The notes under the pieces: generated by a model
Databases searched by the model: none
What the model saw: only the letters and a program-made list of their open reading frames with translations
Told to the model about the DNA's origin: nothing
Shown here: one piece after another, positions 23,429 through 33,102 of the stretch
How the letters are laid out: every line of letters starts with the position of its first letter
How positions within the stretch are numbered: position 1 is the first letter of the stretch
NCBI GenBank assembly: GCA_949715645.1
Contig: OX454526.1
Coordinates: 279,765,737-279,829,736 of the forward strand
Origin: Portevinia maculata
Lineage: Eukaryota > Arthropoda > Insecta > Diptera > Syrphidae
Direction of reading: 5' to 3'
DNA: 64,000 nt
Translations under genes and position numbers: made by a program

Positions 23429-24140
23429 CTACAGACCAATCAGTCCTTCATAATTTCTCATGAAAACACTGAAAAGATTTATTGCATCAAAGTTAGCCTT
23501 GTTGTAATTAGGAACAAAATTATTGTCATTAAAAACATTTTTCACGTAAGTAAACAAACTTAAATTTCGTACAAGTGCAATATGATGGACCCAGTTATTG
23601 ACAATTGGAATATCAGATTTTTCCACATTTATATTAAATTCCTTATCTACAAAAACGAGGTCGAGAATTCGGCCTAAGCTATTACAAAAAAAAAATACGG
23701 TACAAAAGATCTTTTAGGTCGAAGTACCCCCCCCCCCCCCCCCTTTTTATAAATCGCCTTGGCGAGCCAGAATTTTTTAAAAAAAAAAAGCTATTACAAT
23801 TTTGATTGATTTATATTAAATCATACTGACTAAAGAAGTCAATTGAATTAATTTCAGTTTCGGAAGTAACATCAAATGCAACCAAATACTTATCATCTGA
23901 GTCCAATAACCACTTACTATTTCCTAGACTAAAATCACCGATACAAATAATATTTTGCGAAGGATTTAAATTATCAAGAATAGATTTAGAAATATATTAT
24001 AACATTCATAAGAACTCCTTGGAGGTATATAGTTAATAATTATAAATAATTCAATATTTCCGTTTAAGATTAACGAAACAATCATTTGATCAATATCATA
24101 AATAGTTGAAGACATAGTATTTGAGTTTAGTTGTATTTAT
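23429..24140 (-). pseudogene. LINE endonuclease domain split by an A-tailed insertion
   Basis: Minus strand from about 24130: YIPPRSSYECYNIF, then IICIGDFSLGNSKWLLDSDD (GDF box) and ETEINSIDFFSQYDL; after the insertion at 23688-23788 the reading resumes with SLGRILDLVFVDKEFN and NNWVHHIALV (the H of the C-terminal S/H-D-H region), down to 23429. This is an APE-type endonuclease of a LINE. Frame changes occur near 23990. No RT follows on this strand. Confidence 0.75.
23688..23788 (+). mobile_element. Severely 5'-truncated LINE insertion (3' tail only) with target duplication
   Basis: A ~101-bp insert ending in an A-run and flanked by an 11-bp direct repeat AGCTATTACAA (23677-23687 and 23789-23799). 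Its body (ACGGTACAAAAGATCTTTT ... TCGCCTTGGCGAGCCAGAAT) matches 54553-54625, the 3' end of the R1/LOA-group LINE at 50930-54634. So it is best read as a target-primed insertion of only that LINE's last ~85 bases. An expanded C-run of about 17 lies inside. Confidence 0.8.
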
Positions 24141-24857
24141 TTAAATGAATAGGACGAACGAATGGCGACCAGAACACCAATTCCTCTGTCCATACCAGTA
24201 GTTAAGTAAGATCTGTCTTTTCGGAATACAGTATAGTCTAAGTTGAATAGTTCTGGTGTTAATTAATTTTCTGTTAACGAAGTTTCAGTAAGTAAAATAA
24301 TATCGTAAGAACAAGATGAAAAAGTAATACATAATGATAATGCTATTACACAAAGATATCAGAAAGTAGGAGTTCTATGCCTTCACAATACAGAATGGTA
24401 AGTTTTAAAGTGCTCTGATGTGATGTGGAAGTTTATTAAAATGGCGATGCGCTTTCGAGAATCTGATTCCAAAAGTTCTACTTTATAGCGCCGAGTGCTA
24501 GTCGATACGCAGGGATGGAGAGCTGATATTTGTTTTTTTTTTTGAAAAGACAAGTACTTCGTCTGATATTTGGTCATGTGCCCGAGGAGGGTGAATGCAT
24601 CAAGATAAGAATGCATATGAAGCGGCAGCCAAAAGGCTTTTCGACTCTCAGCCCCGGGTCACGAAGGCAAGGAAAACAAAACTTCGGAAAGAATGCATTA
24701 TTTTGACTTTTTCGGATGGCTGAAAATGATTCAGTTTTTATTATTTAAATAACGTGTTACATACTTTTAAAGTACTAAGAAGCAATTGATGCAGCTATGA
24801 ATATATTAGAGACAGTTAAGTACAAAACAGCTTAGGAGGAAGGAGGAAGGAGGTAGT

Positions 24858-24960
24858 TTCGGTGCGATGGTAGTGTATTCACTAATTGATTGGCAGGTCG
24901 TGCGTTCGAATTCCGGCCAGTGCCATGATTTTTAATTGAATTCACATAAATAGAGATAGA
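24858..24960 (+). mobile_element. Possible tRNA-derived SINE
   Basis: CGGTGCGATGGTAGTG (A-box-like, 24860) and CGTTCGAATTCC (B-box-like, 24903) are about 40 nt apart, as in tRNA promoters. The stretch lies within ~350 bp that copy B of the duplication lacks, so it is an insertion. No clean target duplication or tail was identified; the 3' limit is unknown. It could instead be a real but degenerate tRNA gene, though no acceptor stem pairs well. Confidence 0.4.
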
Positions 24961-25433
24961 TCTCCCTAAGCAATTTAGGCGCCACCCGTATAGAAAAAAA
25001 TACTACAAAAATACTACTCGTATCTATCCTTCTATTCTTTCGAATAGTAAGTTGTACCTAAAATCATGCATTACAATACTTCAGTGCTGGGTGCTGCTTA
25101 CTGTTCAACAAAAGATGCGTGCGCTGTGTTCCAACACTATAAGGGTACTGTACGTACATATACAAAAAAAAAACAAAGCCCCTTTAGCGTATCAAATTAA
25201 AAAAAAAGAAAACAAAAATGGAAAACAAGACATTGGCGAAACTTGGAAAAGGAAATGCAGTTTTAAAGCGATTGATTTTATTTATCTATTGAATTTATAT
25301 TTGTGTTATCTCTCTTTTTAAAAAGCGGTCGTTTAGAAACCCTTTACATAATAATAAATTGAATGTATTTACATACGAATAAACGTAATTTACAGATTGG
25401 CATATATGTAGATTGTACGGTAAAATTAATAAA

Positions 25434-26446
25434 TTATTGATTCCCTGTTTGCTCAAAGGTATTAATTGCATTTAGAACCCTATCATTTATCATTGGTTTC
25501 ACATTTTCTGCAAATAAAAAGTCGAAATGATTCCACACAGATATAGGCACAAGGAAACTTTCCACAACGTTCCAGAGTAAATCTTGCAATTTCAGGACAT
25601 CAGGAACAGCGCTAAGCCAATCGTTGTCACTATAGTACAGTCGGACGGGAGCGACAACATTTTTCAGCTCATAGCTCGGCGGTGACTCCGAGCCGTACTT
25701 GACTATATTCCCAAGGAATCCGTGGTCGTCCGGATTGCTGCTCCTACACATAATGAAATAATTGACCGCTTGATGAACCCACTGGCTGGGTTTCGGCTAC
25801 TTGTGGCAACAGTGTCTGGGAAAAAAAAAGAAGAATGTTAGCCCACTCTTTATATGGCGTCAAATACTTTCATACATAGTTTATATGAAGTTTGTAATGA
25901 AGAGCTGTCTGACCGGTTGTCTGGAGTGCATAGTCTATCATAGCTGGCATGTCCTTGGTGCTGATTTCATGCCAACTAAAGTCCCAGAAACTCGGCAGAG
26001 GCGGTGACAACCATTTGTTTTCCCTGGAATATGTGTTTCTACGATTGTTCCCCAGAAAGACATCGTACCCGGCATCTGCGATGAGAAAGGGTAGGGCATT
26101 GTCTGGTCCATTCAAAATCCAACTATCAGAGGAGCTCAAAACGCCATGCTGCAGAAATACAACTGGTCGTCTTGCGTTCTGATTATTTAACTTTGGCGAG
26201 TATGGAATGCGAAACATGGTGAGAACGTAACCATCGGACGTTTGCACTTTGTGAATCTCCACTAGGTAGTTGTAGCTGGCGATCCGTTGAGCCTAGAATT
26301 TGGTTTTTTGATTTTTTTAATTCACTTTGGGTGGGTAAACAACTTACAGTGGTCCATCCAACATCTCTCTTGTCGCGAGATAAAGCTTGGTTAGCCGAAG
26401 CTAGCCCTAAAATTGCAACTGTTATAACTGCTAGACAAAGTTTCAT
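25434..26446 (-). pseudogene. Acid-lipase-type gene, copy A, broken
   Basis: Same exon plan as copy B: exon 1 26348-26446 (signal peptide MKLCLAVITVAILGLASA), a 55-nt intron, exon 2 starting at 26292, and exon 3 starting at 25815. Three lesions disable it. (1) Exon 2 jumps from the codons for TALHY (25894) to its last six codons, an in-frame loss of about 306 nt that removes the GHSQG nucleophile motif. (2) In exon 3 a CAG codon after FHYV has become TAG. (3) 14 nt are missing shortly after (between TCCGGA and CGACCACGG). The second intron starts GTATG instead of GTAAG. TATA at 26500-26507 remains, with a transposon just upstream. Confidence 0.9.
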
Positions 26447-26471
26447 TGTCAATGATTAATATCTTTCCGGA

Positions 26472-26507
26472 AACTGATGGATATGCTCGGGAATGACTGC
26501 TTTTATA
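26472..26507 (-). promoter_or_regulatory. Core promoter of lipase copy A (TATA and Inr)
   Basis: TATAAAAG (26500-26507, read on minus) and TCAGTT (26472-26477), spaced as in an arthropod TATA/Inr promoter and identical in both elements to copy B. The TIR transposon at 26530-27846 begins about 25 bases upstream of the TATA box. Confidence 0.7.
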
Positions 26508-26529
26508 AGGTGCATTAATATTTACTGTT

Positions 26530-27846
26530 ATATATAGAATTGCCACTGAAATAAAAACCAAACCACTGTCATATCAAGGAATTGTTGTTGTCTCCCACAC
26601 AGCCGAATGTGAATGAGCATGATCGTCTTGTGTTCGCTTGCTATTATCATCCACCAAAATAAGCAGTGTGTGTGGCTGAAGCACATCAGAAGAGTATTAC
26701 CATCTGTACAATGAAGGCATATCATTAAGGGTTTTTCTATGGACTTTATCAAAGAACTTTCGGTTTTGGTGCTTTAGAGGACGAATTATTATGTGGGGTG
26801 TTGCCATTCGGCTTTAATATGATTGTATTTGTATTGTACAGCTGCACAAGTGCAGTTTTTTTTACCATCTTTTTAGGTATATGACATTGCGTCGTGGTTA
26901 TATAGATTTGATAATTGTGTCTACCTTTCACAATATACATATAGCGGAAAGGACTGGGAAATGTTTTTAGAAAATCTTGCTGATTGAGATTATGTCGCAA
27001 ACTGTTTAAATAAAAAAAAACATAAAAACATCCTTTCATCTCATTATGTACCTGTTTATATGATGTCTTTGTTTTTCCAATGAATGACGCCTGTTTTGCC
27101 AATGAATACCGGAATTCCCAAAAGGAAGATCTCAAGTTAGGTATGGATGCAATCAGACAAAAACAAACGTTTCAAAAGCAAGTATGAAATATACGTCGTG
27201 GATGAAATGGCTCAAAATGCGGGACATAAAGTGCTTCGCTTGCCGCCTTATCACTGTGACCTTAATCCAATAGAATTGGTTTGGGCTCAAGTGAAAGGGT
27301 TTGTAGCAAACCAAAACAAGTCATTTAAAATGGCTGAAATAAGAGACTTACTACCGACAGCATTTACAAGGGTTGACAAGGAAAAATGGCATCGATGTGT
27401 CCAACACTTTGAATAGGTTGTTGAGCCAAATATGTTGGAAATGGACGTTTTTGCCAAGGAAGCAGTTGAAAGGTTAATAATAGACCTAAATAACGAGAGC
27501 AGTAGCAGTAATTACTCATCGGATTAGTTGAGTAGTGATATTAGAAATTAGTATTTTATGTTTTACAATATTTATAATGAATAAATTGGTGATATAATTT
27601 TTGTTTTGATTTTGTTTTGTGTTACGAAATTTATATATTTTGTTGGTCTACTGGAGATACCCTTAACAAAAACGCGCCTATTATTATCTTACCAGAAAAG
27701 GAAAAAGATAAACATGGCGAATTATCATACACACTACGGTAACCCTATGAGAGCTTTAAAGAGGGACCGATTTATGTAAGTCATTGCAACCAGAATAAGA
27801 GACAACATCCTATCTTCCCTGTACTGACAATTTTTCTTGGAAAAAG
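26530..27846 (+). mobile_element. Tc1/mariner-superfamily TIR element, copy 1, left end lost
   Basis: Homologous (inverted) to 52968-54527. The right end CCTGTACTGACAATTTTTC at 27818 onward matches that copy's TIR, and a TA follows at 27847. The left ~95 bases including the TIR are missing next to the lipase promoter. It contains one recognisable coding block, 27147-27416. Comparing with lipase copy B, which lacks it, shows it inserted after the segment duplicated. Confidence 0.75.
27147..27530 (+). pseudogene. DDE transposase C-terminal fragment
   Basis: YVVDEMAQNAGHKVLRLPPY then HCDLNPIELVWAQVKGFVA are the last catalytic blocks of IS630/Tc1/mariner-type (DDE_3-like) transposases; the Glu of NPIELVW is the third catalytic residue. 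Reading continues past a stop at 27416 into an acidic Ser-rich tail (SSSSNYSSD) ending near 27526. The first two catalytic Asp are not recognisable upstream. The same fragment, more damaged, lies at 53400-53769 on minus. Confidence 0.7.
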
Positions 27847-28329
27847 TATAGAGATAACTGCCAAAATGATAGTATAACGTATAAATAATCTGGCAATTTT
27901 TTTATTTCTTTTGTTGTTTGATTAATTTTTTTTTAAACAAATAAAGAAATAGTAGCAAACAACGCTTGTGTTGCAGATAAGTGATTGTGGTTGCTTTCGC
28001 AAAGGAAGAAATTTCTAATTTTGTATTTGTTGAATGCCATTTGTTCGTACTGCTTGCAAAGGATAAGCTGAACGTTTTCATTAAATTTGCATGACAGATG
28101 CGCTCTTAAATCGCTTAATATACATTTTCTAATTATTGTAGTAATAATTCAGAAAAAAATTATTCTAAAGGGTAGAATCAGCTAAAGTACAAAATTTATT
28201 TTAAGTAAATCATATAAGGTCTGCAAATAATATAAGGTCTGTAAGTTTTATCTACTCTAAGTAACGAAAAACTGCCTAAAGTTGTTCCTGAACGCAAATA
28301 ATAATTCGGTAATTCACTGGCGCGTTCGT

Positions 28330-28790
28330 GAGTAGGTATTGAGACGGAGGCGGCGAAGATGGGTTTGACGATCAATGAGGGCAAGACAAAGAATATAATG
28401 TCGTCAAGAAAGGACACCCAACACCGACATCTCGGACAGAATGTCACTATAGACAGATATAACTTTGAGGTGGTTAAGAACTTTGTCTACCTAGGCTTAT
28501 CAATGAACTCAGGCAATGACACCAGCGCTGAGATTAAAGGAAGAATAACTCTTGCTAATCGCTGTTTCTTTGGGCTAAGAATGCAATTGCGTAGTAGAGC
28601 CCTCTCTCGAACAACTAAAGTGACCCTTCACAAGACCCTAATAATCCCAGTCCTCCTCTATGGTGCAGAGGAGGATTTCTGCCTGGTAGAACAATGGACC
28701 GTTACCGAGTCTGAGTGCTCTGGGATTTGGATTTCCTTTTTTTTAAAAAAAAAAGAAATCCATGCAGAGGCATGGACTGTATAAAAAGCG
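28330..28790 (+). pseudogene. RTE-like LINE, RT C-terminal fragment
   Basis: KMGLTINEGKTKNIMSSRKD, VVKNFVYLGLSMNS and RITLANRCFFGLRMQLRSRA, then KTLIIPVLLYGAE, match the region after the RT active site in RTE/jockey-like fly LINEs. The reading is broken at 28672 by a 91-bp insertion; the LINE text resumes at 28763 (TGCAGAGGCATGGACTGTAT) for a few codons. The same region without the insertion is at 57510-57640. Confidence 0.75.
28672..28762. mobile_element. 91-bp insertion with 8-bp target duplication and foldback tail
   Basis: Flanked by TGCAGAGG at 28664-28671 and 28763-28770; the paralogous site at 57620 has one copy and no insert. The right third is a near-perfect foldback: GGATTTCC plus T-run then A-run plus GAAATCC. 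About 50 bp of the body match 23374-23435 in inverted orientation. Class uncertain: a short retroposed or foldback element. Confidence 0.65.
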
Positions 28791-29332
28791 GATGAGGTCA
28801 CAACGACGAATAATACATTTTATTTCAAAAATAGATCTTAAAATAAATAATAATAATATTATTGTTATGTTTTTAGAATCTACTTAATACTAAATCTACC
28901 AACATTTAAAATATACAACACATCAATCAGGGCAGGTCATAATATTTAAATTTAATCGCAAAAAAAATCCCTCTTGGTGCTAATACAAAATTATTCTTTT
29001 ATGGCAGGTCGACTCAGCAAAATCGTAATAGTATGGCATAGGGTCGTGTCTTTACTTAGCATTGGTAGAACCTAAAATGGAAGCTCCTAAACCATTGGTT
29101 TGCTTAATCGCAACTTCCGCCACGGTCTCGTGGATGATGGCACCGAAGGCGCACGATGTGGATCGTGTTATCTGGTTCGAGTATCTACTATCACACCTCT
29201 TGATAACTAGTTGCCCTACTGGCCCGTAGATGGCGGGGCTTCTGAAGGAAATCCCAATTGGATTATGCGAATTCGATTTGGTTTATTTATGTATTATCTT
29301 TTGCTCTGTTTCATTACACTATGCCCGACCAC
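28791..29332. other. No gene seen
   Basis: No coding signal. The block 29060-29260 is richer in G+C than its surroundings and may be LINE 3'-region debris. Confidence 0.3.
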
Positions 29333-29478
29333 GGCCGTAGGCAGCCATACGCTGAGCTCAGCTCACCAAAAAAATATTTGAGCTCACCCAAAAGCAACTA
29401 AAGCTCTTTCATGACTTTTTTAATCGCTTCAAGATTCGCCATTTGTGCGAGGTAGAAACATTCCATTGCTTATAAATA

Positions 29479-30760
29479 CAAGGTGGCGCAAAAGTAATCC
29501 TCCTATCAGAAAATGCTATAAATTTTGCGATTGGCCCCTAATGTCTGTTCTGTTTTTACATTTGTGTAGTAAACACATGCGAAATACACATTAATAAACA
29601 ATGTTACGCTACACTGCTCCAGAACGCGGAATATTGGTGACTATTTATTTGAGCAATAATCGGTCGGTGACTTTGGCACAACGTGAATTTCGTCGCAGAT
29701 TTCCTACCCGTCCAACGCCTACTGGTGAAACACTGCGACGTTTAGCCGCTCGCCTCGAAGAGACTGGCACAACACGAGATGCTGCCAGGCGTGGCAGACC
29801 CCGGAGTAGCCGTTCTGCAGAGAATATTGCTGCTGTAGCCGAAGATGTCATGGAAGCGCCGTCGACATCGACCAGACGAAGTGCCACGCAAATGGGTATT
29901 AGTCGACGGTCTTTACAGCAAATTTTGGTACAAGATTTGAAGATGTTTCCGTACAAAGTCCAGACGGTGCATCAGCTGTTAGCTGCTGACCGCCAATCAC
30001 GTCTAACATACGCTCAAGCCATCCTTAATCACCACCAAGAGGAAGATGATTTTTCATCAAAAATAATCATGAGTGATGAGGCCCATTTCCATCTTAGCGA
30101 GTACGTAAATAAGCAAAATTTACGCTTCTGGGGCACTGAAAATCCGCGTGTAACTCACCCGCTCAAAGTCACTGTATGGTGTGCTGTTTTCGCTGGAGGA
30201 GTCATCGGACCTTTTTTCTTCGAAGACGTCGCGGGCCAAACGGTTACTGTGAATGGGGAGCGCTACAGAGCAATGATCAACGAGTTCTTTTTGCCGCAAC
30301 TTGATGAATTGGGATTGGAAAACATGTGGTTCCAACAGGACGGTGCAACGGCACACACTGTACGTGCCACAACCGATATACTGAAGGATGCATTTCCCGG
30401 GCGCATAATTTCCCGTTTTGGCGATATGCACTGGCCAAGCTTCTTTTTGTGGGGCTTTTTGAAGTCGCGGGTTTATGTCAACAAGCCTCAGACTCTTGCA
30501 GCTCTTAAAGACAATATCCGTCAACAATGTGAGGACCTATCGCCGGAAGTTTTGGCCAAAGTGATGGAAAATGCCATAAAAAGGGCTCAAATGACAATCA
30601 ACTGTGGCGGTGGCCATTTACATGACATCATATTCTCGACTTGATGTAAAAAAAAATTAAAAGACCAAATAAAAATAATCCACAAGAAGAATCAAAGTTT
30701 TTCATTTTGTTTTTAAATTACAGCCAAAAAACATCGGAAGGTTATTTTTGCGCCACCTTG
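29479..30760 (+). mobile_element. Tc1/mariner-superfamily element, complete ends, 1282 bp
   Basis: Ends CAAGGTGGCGCAAAA (29479) and its inverted form at 30746-30760, paired over ~26 bp with a few mismatches. TA is duplicated at 29477-29478 and 30761-30762. One ORF of 347 codons fills the interior. It is inserted into the hAT-type element. Confidence 0.9.
29601..30644 (+). CDS. IS630/mariner-type transposase with third catalytic Asp deleted
   Basis: 347 aa, no stop. The N-terminal ~110 residues form HTH domains with a GRPRS hook (~65). The catalytic domain shows Asp1 in IIMSDEAHFHLS (~159) and Asp2 in WFQQDGATAHT (~248). Family members then have a block of the form WPPRSCDLTPLDFFLWG; here it reads WPSFFLWG, an in-frame loss of nine residues that takes out the third acidic residue. 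The C-terminal GGGHLHDIIF is normal. So the ORF is open but should not catalyse transposition; it could still bind the ends. Start at 29601 chosen for the family-like MLRYTAPERG. Confidence 0.9.
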   Translation: MLRYTAPERGILVTIYLSNNRSVTLAQREFRRRFPTRPTPTGETLRRLAARLEETGTTRDAARRGRPRSSRSAENIAAVAEDVMEAPSTSTRRSATQMGISRRSLQQILVQDLKMFPYKVQTVHQLLAADRQSRLTYAQAILNHHQEEDDFSSKIIMSDEAHFHLSEYVNKQNLRFWGTENPRVTHPLKVTVWCAVFAGGVIGPFFFEDVAGQTVTVNGERYRAMINEFFLPQLDELGLENMWFQQDGATAHTVRATTDILKDAFPGRIISRFGDMHWPSFFLWGFLKSRVYVNKPQTLAALKDNIRQQCEDLSPEVLAKVMENAIKRAQMTINCGGGHLHDIIFST

Positions 30761-30762
30761 TA

Positions 30763-31560
30763 GAACAACGCTGGTCGGTACGTTTTCAAGCAATTTCGAC
30801 AATTAACAGTAACTTCGATCGGTTAGTTCAAACGTTTATGAAAATAAAGGAAAGCAACGAACAGAACCAGATGATATGGTAGCAGCAATAGGATTGTTTG
30901 ATTCCGTGATAAAAACAAAATTAATTTTTTTGGTTGGATTTATATTTAAACTGTTGGGAATAATTGAACCAGCTAATAGAATTTTGCAACAGCGTGAAAT
31001 CGGCTATCGCAGAGCTATGCCAATTGTTAGGTCAAATTAAGGAAAGTGTAAAAGATTTGCAAGTGATTAATCATTTCAGCAGTTTTTGAATACAGCAGAT
31101 GAAAAACAGAATGCTGTTGAATATGTTCCCTATTTAAGATCGCGGAGAATGAAAAGTCGATCTACCCGAGTATGCGAATCCACTGTTATGTCTTCACTTG
31201 GGGAAAGTGACAATGATGATGAAATAAAATCATTAAAACGAGTTTGTTTTAAAATTATCGACTCAGCTATTATTAGATAAATAAACGGTTCGAACATACG
31301 AGTACCATTAAAATAGTCACTGCGGTTGAATCTGCTACAGAGCTCTGGATTGTAGGATTAGAATATATGTAGTTCAGTTTCCTGATAAAAGCGCTTTTCC
31401 TACAACTTATCGCCCCTTGAAGCTCTCGAGACATTTAGTGCTAGCACATCTTTGAACGAGTCATCATTTTCGGCACTTTTGAGAATAGAAGCAATACAAA
31501 GTGTGACCATAGTGGAATATAATATTCCACTTGTGAAATATTTAAAAGCTGTAGAGAATA
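30763..31560 (+). pseudogene. hAT transposase fragment
   Basis: Just right of the nested element the + strand reads RWSVRFQAISTINSNFD (the TRWS region of ZMYM/DUF4371-type hAT proteins). 31086-31280 reads YVPYLRSRRMKSRSTRV then an acidic stretch and CFKIIDSAIIR, and 31440-31560 reads ESSFSALLRIEAIQSV, resembling the ERSFS-x-L-x-RIK part of the hAT dimerisation domain. Many stops and frame changes separate these pieces. The catalytic residues are not identifiable. Confidence 0.55.
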
Positions 31561-31629
31561 TTTTTTTTTTCAGAAAAATGTTCGCATATGAAAGTGGAAT
31601 TTTTTTTTCTCGAAAAGAAATAATATACA

Positions 31630-33102
31630 ATGGTCGGAAAAAGTATTTTGACAAAAAAAATTGCACATTTTTCTATAGGTACATCTTTCTTTATTGTGAT
31701 GGAAAAAATCTGAAAATAATTCATGATAGTGATCTAAGAATGAGCTTTCAAAAAAATACACATAAGCTTAATTCAATATAATAGTTTAAAAATTAGAAAT
31801 TATATTTCAAAATTGTATGTGGAAAAAAGTATTTTGACAAAATATTATTCATTAGAAAAAAAGGACTGATAACAAAAAATTATAAAAATTATGACTTTCT
31901 GCAATCGAGTTCACCAAATTTTGGAGGGTTTGCGGAGAAATGTCATTCCAAAGGCCTTCAACCTCAGCGATTGTTTCTTGTCAAACATGGACTTCTGTTT
32001 CTCTTTAAATATGCCCACACATTCTTAATTATATTTAAATCGGGGCTTTGAGGTGGCCAGTCCAATGTATTTACTTCCACATCCCTTAGAAAATTGGTAT
32101 TCATCTTGGTTTTGTGACATGGAGCATTATCTTGTTGCAAAATAAATGACTGTCCAATTGATCTGTCACCCGAAGTAAGAGCATGATTATTTAAAATATG
32201 CAAATATTGATCCTTGTTCATCGTTCCCTAGATTGGTACAAATGCCAATGAAGCAAAAACACATCCCCAAAACATTACGCTGCCACCTCCATGGGGTACT
32301 CGTTCACATACAGGTGCACCTCTTTCCGGAATTTTCTAGGAATTCTTCAGAAAATTTTCTTTTGTGATGCATGGTACTGCAAAGTCCACAATACTTGCTC
32401 CCAAAATGATGAAGGCTTGTGTACAAATTTGTTGGCAAATTCCAGACGTTTAGGCTTATTTTCTGTGAAATTTGCGGCATTGGACTGGCTACATTTATGT
32501 AAGTGGCAAAACCTGCCCCTTTTAAACGATTTCTTACAGTTCCTTCACTAATTTCAATATTATGGTGATAACTCAGTTCCAGTGCTACAGATTTTGGAGT
32601 TGGAGACGATTAAACGGTCCTCTCTTTTGGTTGTCTTGCGTGGTCTGAACGTGGATTTGTTTTTCTTTTGCTTATTTGTTTGATAGTACACAGTTTGACG
32701 AGGCACCCGCATCATACTTGATCACCATCTCATTTCTTATGCCTGGCTTATTTCCGACGTTTTTACAATATTTACCAATTAAATGTTAGTGAATGTCATT
32801 AAAATTAATAAATTATATCAAAAAAATACTTTATATTTAATAGAGCCCAGCTTATATCGCACGCGAAATGAACAAAACTGAAAAGAATATGGTGTCAAAA
32901 TATTTTTTTCCAGTTAGTTTTCTTACATTGCAGCTGATAGTTAAATGATTGCGTAATGTAATAAAGAACATATTTTGCGCTCTTAAAGTAATAATCATCT
33001 ATTTCGCTTCGTGCTTTAACATAGACCCGTTAGTTCCTCAGTCTATCAAAACAAGCGAGATAACATTGCGCACAGTTTTGTCAAAATACTTTTTCCGACC
33101 AT
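31630..33102 (-). mobile_element. Tc1-like element, degenerate
   Basis: A 27-bp perfect inverted pair starting ATGGTCGGAAAAAGTATTTT at 31630 and ending at 33102. An extra near-copy of the left end occurs in direct orientation at ~31812-31840. The flanks do not give a clean TA duplication. The transposase relic is on minus. Inserted into the hAT-type element. Confidence 0.8.
31900..32800 (-). pseudogene. Tc1-like transposase relic
   Basis: Reading down minus: GNKPGIRNEMVIKYDAG (HTH), FRPRKTTKREDRL (linker), KPKRLEFANKF (catalytic-core start), MNKDQYLHILNNH, FILQQDNAPCHKTKMNTNFL (second catalytic Asp in QQDNAPCHK) and DWPPQSPDLNIIKNVWAYLK, where the usual NPIEHLW of Tc1 proteins has become NIIKNVW: the third catalytic Glu is replaced by Lys. 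Multiple frameshifts. Nonfunctional. Confidence 0.75.

Larger units (their letters stand above)
24340..28670. repeat. Segmental duplication, copy A
   Basis: Shares near-identical blocks, in the same order and orientation, with 55215-57660: the ACACAAAGATATCAGAAAGTA start (24351 vs 55226), the GCGCCGAGTGCTAGTCGATA block (24488 vs 55300), the lipase gene, the AGAGATAACTGCC block (27850 vs 57354), and an RTE-LINE fragment (28566 vs 57510). Relative to copy B it has extra insertions at ~24851-25200 and 26530-27846 and lacks part of the lipase coding sequence. Confidence 0.9.

Noticed and set aside
26528..27135. Minus ORFs of 74 and 128 codons upstream of lipase copy A
   Set aside because: They lie in the noncoding interior of the TIR element; the homologous copy at 52968-54527 does not keep these frames intact.
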